Source: Methanospirillum sp.
GTDB taxonomy: Archaea > Halobacteriota > Methanomicrobia > Methanomicrobiales > Methanospirillaceae
Length of the DNA stretch: 5,434 nucleotides
NCBI GenBank assembly: GCA_028695895.1
Contig: JAQVIE010000106.1
Coordinates: forward strand, 1 to 5,434
Direction of reading: 5' to 3'
Position numbers and translations under genes: made by a program. Below the pieces are notes generated by a model. The model was given only the letters and a program-made list of their open reading frames with translations. It was not told the DNA's origin and searched no databases. Below, one piece after another: positions 1 to 5,175 of this stretch (position 1 is its first letter; each line of letters starts with the position of its first letter).

Positions 1-48
1 GGTGCACCGGTTTTCATTTACCTTATTATCAGGGGGTATAAGAGATGA
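1..48 (+). CDS. FecCD/BtuC-family ABC transporter permease, C-terminal end only (partial)
   Basis: Frame 1 from the window edge reads GAPVFIYLIIRGYKR and then a TGA stop at 46-48. The ending G-x-P-x-F-x-x-L-I-x-R is the usual C-terminus of FecCD/BtuC permeases, the membrane subunits that pass iron-siderophores, cobalamin or haem through the cytoplasmic membrane. The stop codon overlaps the ATG of the following ATPase gene (ATGA, 45-48), an arrangement typical of translationally coupled transporter subunits. The rest of the gene lies outside the window, so the substrate cannot be judged from this fragment. The identification rests on 15 residues plus the strong context of a FecE-type ATPase directly behind it. 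Confidence 0.75.
   Translation, partial: GAPVFIYLIIRGYKR
31..36 (+). promoter_or_regulatory. Ribosome binding site of the ABC ATPase gene
   Basis: AGGGGG lies 8 bases before the ATG at 45, inside the last codons of the permease gene. It is a G-rich but imperfect match to the archaeal Shine-Dalgarno sequence GGAGGTGA, and translational coupling through the ATGA overlap may matter more. Confidence 0.4.
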
Positions 49-818
49 TACTAAATGTACAGGAACTCGGGTTTTTTTATAGAAACCACTCAGTTCTGCA
101 AAAAATTGCATTTGAAGTTAATCATAGTGAAATTGTTGCAATACTTGGACCAAACGGAGTTGGAAAAACCACCCTGCTCAAGTGCCTTAACAAAATTCTG
201 ACCGCCAGACGTGGTCGGATCTTCCTTGACGGTGCAGAGATTGCAAGCCTTGACACACTTGAGATTGCAAGAAGGGCCGGTTATGTTCCGCAACGTGTTG
301 AAACAGGTCGACTGACTGCATTTGACGCAGTCCTGCTTGGAAGGCGGCCACATATCGGCTGGGATATTTCTGAACGCGATCTTCGCATTGTAGATGCCAT
401 TTTTTCCAGGCTTTCAATGGACCATCTCCGGTTATCATATATTGATGAGATGAGCGGAGGTGAATTGCAGAAGATTGCAATCGCACGTGCACTGGTCCAG
501 GAACCCAGGATATTGCTTCTTGATGAACCAACCAGCAGCCTTGACCTGAAAAATCAGGTGGAAATTCTCTCAACCATAGTGGGTATTGTAAGGGAGCATG
601 GAATTGCTGCGGTTATGACGATGCATGATTTAAATCAGGCATTCAGATTTGCTGACCGATTCATATTCCTTAAAGATGGAAATATCCATTTCCATGGTGA
701 TTTTGATGCTGTAACATCTGATATCATAGAGGAGGTGTACGGGCTTCCGGTTATTATGGGAATGGTTGGAGGAGTCAGGTGCATTGTTCCTGGTCTTTGT
801 CCTTGTGAAGCATCCTGA
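45..818 (+). CDS. ABC transporter ATP-binding protein, FecE/BtuD type (iron-siderophore, corrinoid or similar metal complex import)
   Basis: Cytoplasmic ATPase that powers a binding-protein-dependent importer. All nucleotide-binding motifs are present: aromatic A-loop residue Tyr12, Walker A GPNGVGKT (35-42), Q-loop Gln83, signature MSGGELQ (136-142, a variant of LSGGQ), Walker B ILLLDEP (156-162, catalytic Glu161), D-loop SSLD (164-167) and switch His194. Its 257 residues fit the family's usual length of about 250-260. The subfamily call comes from the RRAGYVPQ and MHDLNQAFRFADR stretches and from the C-terminal VYGLPV...GGVRCIVP segment, which match FecE/BtuD proteins, and from the FecCD-like permease end overlapping its start. 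The substrate (ferric siderophore, cobalamin/corrinoid, other chelate) cannot be decided. The last residues contain three cysteines (246, 252, 254), which is unusual. The methyltransferase remnant starts 42 bases downstream. Confidence 0.93.
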   Translation: MILNVQELGFFYRNHSVLQKIAFEVNHSEIVAILGPNGVGKTTLLKCLNKILTARRGRIFLDGAEIASLDTLEIARRAGYVPQRVETGRLTAFDAVLLGRRPHIGWDISERDLRIVDAIFSRLSMDHLRLSYIDEMSGGELQKIAIARALVQEPRILLLDEPTSSLDLKNQVEILSTIVGIVREHGIAAVMTMHDLNQAFRFADRFIFLKDGNIHFHGDFDAVTSDIIEEVYGLPVIMGMVGGVRCIVPGLCPCEAS

Positions 819-850
819 TAGCTTTGGAACATCTCTTTTTCTGAATTATT

Positions 851-855
851 GAGGT
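851..855 (+). promoter_or_regulatory. Ribosome binding site that sets the methyltransferase start
   Basis: GAGGT lies 5 bases before ATG 861 and matches the archaeal anti-Shine-Dalgarno. It overlaps the in-frame TTG at 849, so it argues against TTG as the start and for ATG 861. Confidence 0.6.
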
Positions 856-860
856 ATATC

Positions 861-1534
861 ATGAACTGGGCAGAAGTATGGACCAGACAGTATGAGGCAA
901 GCAGCCGGCTTAGACAAACTGGTGACTGTGCATCAACCTGGGATTCAAAAGAACGGGCTTTGGAATTTTTGAATATGTCCAGGGAAAACCCGGAGAGAAT
1001 TGAATTAGTATTAGCCCGGCTTCCTATAACAAGAACAAGCCGGATTCTCGATATTGGTGCCGGTCCTGGAACCCTTGCAATTCCTTTTGCAGAACGTGCA
1101 GGATTTGTTACAGCGGTTGAACCTTCCCCTGGTATGGCAGAAGTAATGAAGGAACAGGCCAGGAAGGCGAACCTTTCAAATCTGACTATATTGCAGAAAC
1201 GATGGGAGGATGTAGAACCAGAGACTGATTTAACAGAAAAATATGATATAATCATTGCATCTTATTCTCTTGGAATGCCGGATATTAGTACAGCAATTGA
1301 TAAAATGCAGATGGTTTCTAACGGGCAGATATGGCTCTTCTGGTTTGCCGGAACAACATCATGGGAGCAGTATCTGAAATGAAAAAGCAGATTGGATGCT
1401 CAGATGAACATGATACTCTTATCAGATCATATCTGGCAGACAGATTGATCCATGATGAGGATTCGTTTATTGAAAACGGAAAAACCATCAGGGTATGTAT
1501 ATGGTGGGATTCTAACCAGTTTCCAAAAGTATGA
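861..1534 (+). pseudogene. Class I SAM-dependent methyltransferase, disrupted (frameshift and probable internal deletion)
   Basis: The first frame (861-1382) encodes 173 residues with a clear Rossmann-fold methyltransferase core: motif I ILDIGAGPGTL (62-72, SAM-binding glycines), an acidic residue after strand 2 (AVEPS, Glu87) and motif IV YDIIIASYSLGM (128-139). It ends at a TGA (1380-1382) just after WFAGTTSWEQYLK, earlier than expected for this family. A second frame continues through 1532-1534 with LIRSYLADRLIHDEDSF and a following KTIRVCIWWD, which looks like the normal C-terminal end of the same kind of protein (strand pairing and Trp-rich finish). From memory of related methanogen methyltransferases, a central helical part of roughly 50-70 residues should lie between these pieces, so both a deletion and a -1 frame change are inferred. 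Such methyltransferases often sit beside FecCD-type transporters in methanogens. A sequencing or assembly error could explain the frame change, but less easily the missing middle. Confidence 0.72.
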
Positions 1535-1577
1535 CTTTGCTGAATATACTGAATGAAATAATTCTATGAAAAATTTT

Positions 1578-1582
1578 GGTGA
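1578..1582 (+). promoter_or_regulatory. Ribosome binding site that sets the CooC start
   Basis: GGTGA lies 5 bases before ATG 1588. It overlaps the alternative upstream starts TTG 1576 and GTG 1579, so those are unlikely. The same GGTGAAAAT phrase precedes the lipoprotein gene on the other strand. Confidence 0.65.
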
Positions 1583-1587
1583 AAATT

Positions 1588-2364
1588 ATGAAGATGGTAG
1601 TTTGTGGTAAAGGAGGGAGCGGTAAAAGTACAGTTACTGCTCTTTTAGCACAGGAATGGTCTTCAAACGGTAGGGATGTCATGATTGTTGACACCGATGA
1701 ATCAAACATCGGCCTTCACAGGTTCCTTGGTGTTAATCCCCCGACTGATCTTATGGACCAGATGGGAGGAAAGCAGGAGGTGATGGAGAAGATGATGTCA
1801 GCAATGAAAAATCCTGATGGATTTGATGATCTGAAACTGTTTGATAAAGAATGGAACATCGCTGATATCCCATCTGCCTGTGTGTCAGAAAATCAGAATG
1901 TAAAACTGGTGTCAGTAGGGAAAGTTCATCATGCCGGAGAAGGTTGTGCCTGTCCAATGGGCTTTATTGCAAAACAGTTTTTGAAAAATCTGAAACTTAA
2001 AGCCAATGAAGTTGTCATCGTCGATACCGAAGCAGGACTGGAGCACTTTGGCCGTGGTGTCGAAGAAGGTGTGGATGCAGTACTGATGGTCCTTGATCCT
2101 TCGTATGAATCGGTTTTGCTTGCAAAGAAGGTATCTGATATGATAAAACCATTAAACCTTCCGATGTATTATGTTTTGAACAAGGTAACACCGGAGATCA
2201 GTCAGACGATGAAAGAAAATTTACCGAATCAAAAAATTATCGGCGAAATTCCACAAGATCCAGACCTTCTTACCGCAGGCCTTTCAGGCAACCATATATC
2301 AGACTCTTCTCAAGGTGTAAAGCAGGCAATCAGGGATATTGTAATGAAAACAAAAAATTCCTGA
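1588..2364 (+). CDS. cooC: CooC-like nickel-insertion ATPase for carbon monoxide dehydrogenase maturation
   Basis: Predicted cytoplasmic P-loop ATPase of the SIMIBI (MinD/NifH/CooC) class, 258 residues from ATG 1588. This start gives MKMVVCGKGGSGKST, the usual CooC beginning, and has a GGTGA ribosome site 5 bases upstream. Visible motifs: deviant Walker A CGKGGSGKST (6-15) with the signature Lys8; switch I region VDTDESN (34-40); the C-x-C motif GCACPMG (Cys120, Cys122); switch II VDTEAGLEHFGRG (145-157), very typical of CooC; and the base-recognition NK pair (198-199). In Carboxydothermus CooC1 the two CxC cysteines of a dimer bind Ni(II), and ATP hydrolysis is linked to nickel insertion into the CODH C-cluster; that role is transferred here by homology. 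In methanogens the likely client is the CODH/acetyl-CoA synthase complex, but no cdh gene lies in the window. It follows the broken methyltransferase by 53 bases and may be in the transporter's transcription unit. Confidence 0.88.
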   Translation: MKMVVCGKGGSGKSTVTALLAQEWSSNGRDVMIVDTDESNIGLHRFLGVNPPTDLMDQMGGKQEVMEKMMSAMKNPDGFDDLKLFDKEWNIADIPSACVSENQNVKLVSVGKVHHAGEGCACPMGFIAKQFLKNLKLKANEVVIVDTEAGLEHFGRGVEEGVDAVLMVLDPSYESVLLAKKVSDMIKPLNLPMYYVLNKVTPEISQTMKENLPNQKIIGEIPQDPDLLTAGLSGNHISDSSQGVKQAIRDIVMKTKNS

Positions 2365-2515
2365 TAATTTAAAAAAGTCCTTTTAATTACCTTTGTTGCG
2401 GTTATTTAACCAAATAATCCAACATTGCTGTAGTAATCCCCGACATTCAGGATAATTAAGAGTCAACTGATAAGGATTATTTGCCAGGCACCTTTCAAAA
2501 TATTTATTGTTCATA

Positions 2516-2564
2516 TTTTTTTTATTTCTGGCAATTACCCTTGAATTCAGATTTTCCCTTTTTT
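2516..2564 (+). terminator. T-rich tracts, probable archaeal termination region for the cooC unit
   Basis: A T8 run (2516-2523) and a second pyrimidine-rich tract TTTTCCCTTTTTT (2552-2564) lie 150-200 bases after the cooC stop and before the convergent gene. Archaeal RNA polymerase terminates at U-tracts without needing a hairpin. No strong T-tract lies closer to the stop (only TTTT at 2381-2384). Confidence 0.45.
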
Positions 2565-2603
2565 ATCCGTTTCACACGTTCATGCAGGGTCATTCCAATG
2601 AAT

Positions 2604-2611
2604 AAAAAAAA
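2604..2611 (-). terminator. U8 tract terminator after the lipoprotein gene
   Basis: Eight consecutive A residues on the + strand give a U8 run in the - strand transcript, only 7 bases after the stop codon of the 2619-3659 gene. This is a typical hairpin-free archaeal terminator. The 254-base stretch 2365-2618 between the convergent genes holds these T-tracts and no supported gene. Confidence 0.5.
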
Positions 2612-2618
2612 TAGTTTA

Positions 2619-3659
2619 TCAGGTTTTAAGTCCCAGGGTCTTTTTCATCTCTTCCATGTCTATCCCGGTCTTTAATCTTCCGCCATACAGCAGTTTTATC
2701 GCTTCTTTATCAAGAACAGACAACTCAGTATTCCTGGTTTCTCCTACCTGGTAGAAGAAACTGTCTTTTTCTGAGTAGGTTGTTCCATGCATACCCATGC
2801 TATAAAGTGTGCCATAAAGCATGTAGTACTGTCTCTCTTCAGAAGATAACGAATCAAGCAGGAATAAATGATCATTCCCGATTATTCCAATTAATTTTCC
2901 ATCTGAATCCTTAATAAGGCGTTCATCACTCTTCCTATTGTCTTTGAATTCATCAAGCATCTTCTGAGGAATTATCTTGATATTATAGTAGTGGTATGGA
3001 ATATTCGCATAATTTGTCTTAAGGAAACCAAGGGCCAGTTCTTCGTCCTCAAATTGAGTTGTATCGGACAATGTGTTGAGTTGTGATGCAAGTTCAAGAA
3101 GGAATATTTTATCGTCATTGGTGTAAAATGCATCAAGCCAGAACTGGTAGTCTTTATTTGACTTGAATAAATTCAGCTTGGCATTATCATTTCCAAAGGT
3201 AATATCAACAAGATGCTCTGCCACATCAGTTTTATCAAAAGTTTTTCCTGTTCTTTCAGTATCTTTCTGAAGATTTACAAGATCTCCCCTTATGTAGAGT
3301 TTTCGTGGTGATACAATACCTATCAGATCTCCATTTTCATTATGCACAGGGTATTCATCAGAATGAATCTCCTTTATCAGGTTTTCAAGATCAGAAGGTG
3401 CCACTATCCTGATATTATAATAATACCGGTCATCATCACGTGATAAATCTGATAATCTCTCTTTATCTTCTTTCAATGCATCAGAAGACCGGGAAGCAGG
3501 AGTTTTGGCGGTAGATAATTCTTCCCCAGATCCTCCGGTTTTTTTCTCTGTTGCAATACCACCAGAATTCTCTTCACCAGGTGCCGACGGTGATGTGCAT
3601 CCGGCAGATAAAAGGAAGAGAATAAAAATAATTATACTGACAATTTTCATCCAGTTCAT
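2619..3659 (-). CDS. Predicted exported lipoprotein with degenerate metzincin-like (DUF2927-like) domain and internal repeat
   Basis: The 346-residue protein has a hydrophobic N-terminus (residues 5-19) ending in the lipobox LSAGC, with Cys21 as the probable lipidated residue. A low-complexity linker rich in Ser, Gly, Glu and Lys (22-75) should hold the folded part away from the membrane. Residues 80-132 and 224-276 form an internal repeat, YYNI[RK]I...SDE...G.LIGI...L, alignable without gaps. The C-terminus DSFFYQ (299-304), LSVLDKEAIKLLYGGRLKTG (313-332) resembles the end of DUF2927/metzincin-like proteins. Where a HExxHxxGxxH zinc motif would be expected stands YGTLYSMGMHG (282-292), which lacks both the first two histidines and the glutamate, so protease activity is doubtful. 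ATG 3659 has a GGTGA site 7 bases upstream. It is a paralog of the gene behind it (3794-4732). No function is known to me; the family assignment is from motif resemblance only. Confidence 0.7.
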   Translation of the reverse strand: MNWMKIVSIIIFILFLLSAGCTSPSAPGEENSGGIATEKKTGGSGEELSTAKTPASRSSDALKEDKERLSDLSRDDDRYYYNIRIVAPSDLENLIKEIHSDEYPVHNENGDLIGIVSPRKLYIRGDLVNLQKDTERTGKTFDKTDVAEHLVDITFGNDNAKLNLFKSNKDYQFWLDAFYTNDDKIFLLELASQLNTLSDTTQFEDEELALGFLKTNYANIPYHYYNIKIIPQKMLDEFKDNRKSDERLIKDSDGKLIGIIGNDHLFLLDSLSSEERQYYMLYGTLYSMGMHGTTYSEKDSFFYQVGETRNTELSVLDKEAIKLLYGGRLKTGIDMEEMKKTLGLKT

Positions 3660-3666
3660 AAGATTT

Positions 3667-3671
3667 TCACC
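3667..3671 (-). promoter_or_regulatory. Ribosome binding site of the lipoprotein gene
   Basis: The - strand reads GGTGA 7 bases before the ATG at 3659-3657. This spacing favours Met1 over the in-frame Met4. Confidence 0.6.
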
Positions 3672-3732
3672 AATTGGTTGTTTTCAAAGGTTTTCAATAA
3701 CCCAATCATAGTTAAACAACATATTCCACTGT

Positions 3733-3748
3733 GGAGAAAAATTTCTCC
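3733..3748. repeat. 16-bp perfect inverted repeat between the two paralogs
   Basis: GGAGAAA and TTTCTCC face each other with two bases (AA) between them, in the 134-base gap upstream of the lipoprotein gene. The small centre makes a DNA operator more plausible than an RNA hairpin terminator, and no long U-tract follows on the - strand. Function unproven. Confidence 0.35.
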
Positions 3749-3781
3749 TGAGTTTTACGAAACATACCATCACATTTTTTC

Positions 3782-3792
3782 AATATATTTTT
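3782..3792 (-). promoter_or_regulatory. Candidate TATA element for the lipoprotein gene
   Basis: The - strand reads AAAAATATATT here, directly behind the stop codon of the upstream paralog and about 123 bases before the lipoprotein ATG. The identical 11-mer occurs upstream of the other paralog (4783-4793). It would imply a leader of roughly 100 bases. AT-rich matches of this kind can arise by chance, and read-through from the upstream gene is also possible because no U-tract terminator is seen in the gap. Confidence 0.28.
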
Positions 3793-3793
3793 G

Positions 3794-4732
3794 TCAATTC
3801 TTCAATTTCAAATCCAGGGCCTTTCTAATTCCTTCCACATCTATCCCAGACTGCAGTCTTCCTCCGTACATCAGGCTAATGGCTTCTTTATCCAGTTCTG
3901 ACAGGTGAACCAGGTGGTTATTCTCAGGATTAAAAAAACTATCAGGTAGTAAACTTTCACCATGAAATCCCATGCTGAATAATAAACCTCTGATAAGGAA
4001 ATGTTTTCTTTCGTCTTTTTGAAGATCGTTATGGAGGTACAGATGATCTTTTCTGACAAGAGCAACCACCTGCCCTTTCTCATCTTTTAACACCTGTTCA
4101 TTGGAAATGTCACGATCATCCAGTTTTTTCTTGAGATACCCCTTTTCAACAATGCTTATCCTGTAATGTGTATAGGGATTTGGATAATAATTTGGCAGAT
4201 ATGAAGGAAAAGCTATCTTTTCATCCTCAAACCGGGTGGTCTGTGAGAGATCATTTAAAAGTTTACTGTATTCATAAAGAATATCTCTGTCTTCCTGGTT
4301 GTACATTGTATCCAGCCAGATAAGATAATCTGGTGATTTTACAAATAGATCTATTTTTGCATTATCACGACCGAATGCAATATCAATCAGGTGATTTCCT
4401 ATCTTTTCTTTTGAATTCTCATGACTTATCTCACGCAATGGAAATTCTTCCTCATTGAGATCTCCACGAAGATACAGGATACCCGGTGCCAAAAACCCAA
4501 TATACAGCCCTCGTTCAACCCTGAGTGGAGTTCCGTGTGAACCATAGTTATTTCTTACATTTTCCAGTAATTCAGGCGAAACAATACGAACTTCAAACCC
4601 GGATTTTATCTCTGAAAAGTCAGCCGAAACAGTTGTGTGATAATTTTCCGGCTGATTATCAGCAATTACTCCGGGTATGATAAAAAAACCGATGAAGAAA
4701 AACAGTAATAGTGAGATTAAATTTTGATTCAT
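3794..4732 (-). CDS. Predicted secreted protein, paralog of the adjacent lipoprotein, with degenerate metzincin-like domain
   Basis: The 312-residue protein starts with a Sec-type signal peptide: hydrophobic residues 5-19 and a VIA|DN cleavage site after Ala24. It lacks the lipobox cysteine and the long linker of its neighbour, so it is probably released or loosely held outside the cell. From residue 46 it parallels the 346-aa lipoprotein: VRIVSPELLEN (48-58), LYLRGDL (86-92), HLIDIAFGRDNAK (114-126), LSQTTRFEDE (162-171), HLYLHNDL (230-237), DSFF (264-267) and LSELDKEAISLMYGGRL (277-293) all have counterparts in the same order. The place of a HExxH zinc motif reads RGLLFSMGFHG (248-258), again without the catalytic residues. 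The two genes arose by duplication and could be co-transcribed, with this one first. The ATG at 4732 has only a weak GGG ribosome site 6 bases upstream. Function unknown. Confidence 0.7.
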   Translation of the reverse strand: MNQNLISLLLFFFIGFFIIPGVIADNQPENYHTTVSADFSEIKSGFEVRIVSPELLENVRNNYGSHGTPLRVERGLYIGFLAPGILYLRGDLNEEEFPLREISHENSKEKIGNHLIDIAFGRDNAKIDLFVKSPDYLIWLDTMYNQEDRDILYEYSKLLNDLSQTTRFEDEKIAFPSYLPNYYPNPYTHYRISIVEKGYLKKKLDDRDISNEQVLKDEKGQVVALVRKDHLYLHNDLQKDERKHFLIRGLLFSMGFHGESLLPDSFFNPENNHLVHLSELDKEAISLMYGGRLQSGIDVEGIRKALDLKLKN

Positions 4733-4782
4733 ACTATTCCCTTAAATTTCCCCTAATGTAATAATACTGCAATGAAATGCAA

Positions 4783-4829
4783 AATATATTTTTGGTAAAT
4801 ATCCGTTATTTGTTCTCTGGTTATATAAG
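4783..4829 (-). promoter_or_regulatory. Candidate promoter region of the paralog pair
   Basis: Two TATA-like elements lie before the 4732 start on the - strand. CTTATATA (4822-4829) is a full match to the methanogen box A consensus YTTATATA and would give a leader of about 65 bases. AAAAATATATT (4783-4793) would give one of about 30 bases and is shared with the gap upstream of the second paralog. Which is used cannot be told. The remainder of the 314-base stretch 4733-5046 holds no supported gene; apart from the tRNA terminator and a 7-base inverted repeat (TATGAAG 4924-4930 / CTTCATA 4942-4948) I see nothing in it. Confidence 0.4.
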
Positions 4830-5029
4830 ATTACATTATACATGGAAATGAAGATTTATCAAATATGAAACCATAGCATACACTAAGTATACTCTTACAT
4901 ATTAATACATTTTTAATTATTGGTATGAAGAGAGATATTTCCTTCATATGGACCTGAAGATACAAATCTGATAGTAGAAAACAATGAAAGTAGATCAAAA
5001 AGTTAATACTAATTTCAATCCCCTGGTGG

Positions 5030-5046
5030 AAAAAATAAACGAAAAA
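5030..5046 (-). terminator. U-tract terminator of tRNA-Gly
   Basis: In the - strand transcript a U5 run follows the tRNA discriminator base directly (5046-5042), and a U6 run follows 6 bases later (5035-5030). Such tracts are the standard end of archaeal tRNA transcripts. Confidence 0.6.
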
Positions 5047-5117
5047 TGCGGTAACCGGGGATCGAACCCGGGCTAAGGGCTTGGGAAGCCCCTGTCCTGC
5101 CGCTAGACTATTACCGC
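5047..5117 (-). tRNA. tRNA-Gly, anticodon CCC
   Basis: The 71-base sequence folds into a complete cloverleaf: acceptor GCGGTAA/TTACCGC (7 perfect pairs), D-stem GTCT/GGAC around a 7-base loop with GG, anticodon stem GGGGC/GCCCT (one G-T pair) with loop TTCCCAA, a 4-base variable region, and T-stem CCGGG/CCCGG around TTCGATC. The anticodon CCC is at 5083-5085 and reads GGG glycine codons. The discriminator base is A (5047), and CCA is not encoded (the strand continues with TTTTTC), so it must be added by nucleotidyltransferase. No intron is present. A possible but weak box A, TTTATC, is about 30 bases upstream. It follows the glycosyltransferase gene by 58 bases on the same strand. Confidence 0.96.
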
Positions 5118-5175
5118 AGATGTAATTATGTATTATTGATTATCCCAGATAAATGTTACAATTCATCCCGGGTAA

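Noticed and set aside
635..1255. Open frame of 206 codons on the - strand
   Set aside because: It lies antisense across the ABC ATPase end and the methyltransferase core, whose motifs are unmistakable on the + strand, and its product shows no recognisable features.
1380..1382. Recoding (stop read-through or programmed frameshift) in the methyltransferase
   Set aside because: The stop is TGA, not the TAG used for pyrrolysine, and reading on in the same frame soon meets another stop. A frameshift alone would not restore the missing central segment.
2481..2534. Inverted repeat TTGCCAG / CTGGCAA enclosing a T8 run
   Set aside because: Seven bases with a 40-base spacer are expected by chance in a stretch of this length and do not form a convincing terminator hairpin.
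2481..2675. Small + strand open frame between the convergent genes
   Set aside because: It starts without a ribosome site, runs through T-tracts and ends antisense to the conserved C-terminus of the lipoprotein gene.
5047..5117. tRNA-Gly as integration site of a mobile element carrying the paralog pair
   Set aside because: No second copy of the tRNA 3' end, no integrase and no element-type gene is seen in the window. The only shared piece (CCCGGG at 5167-5172) is too short.
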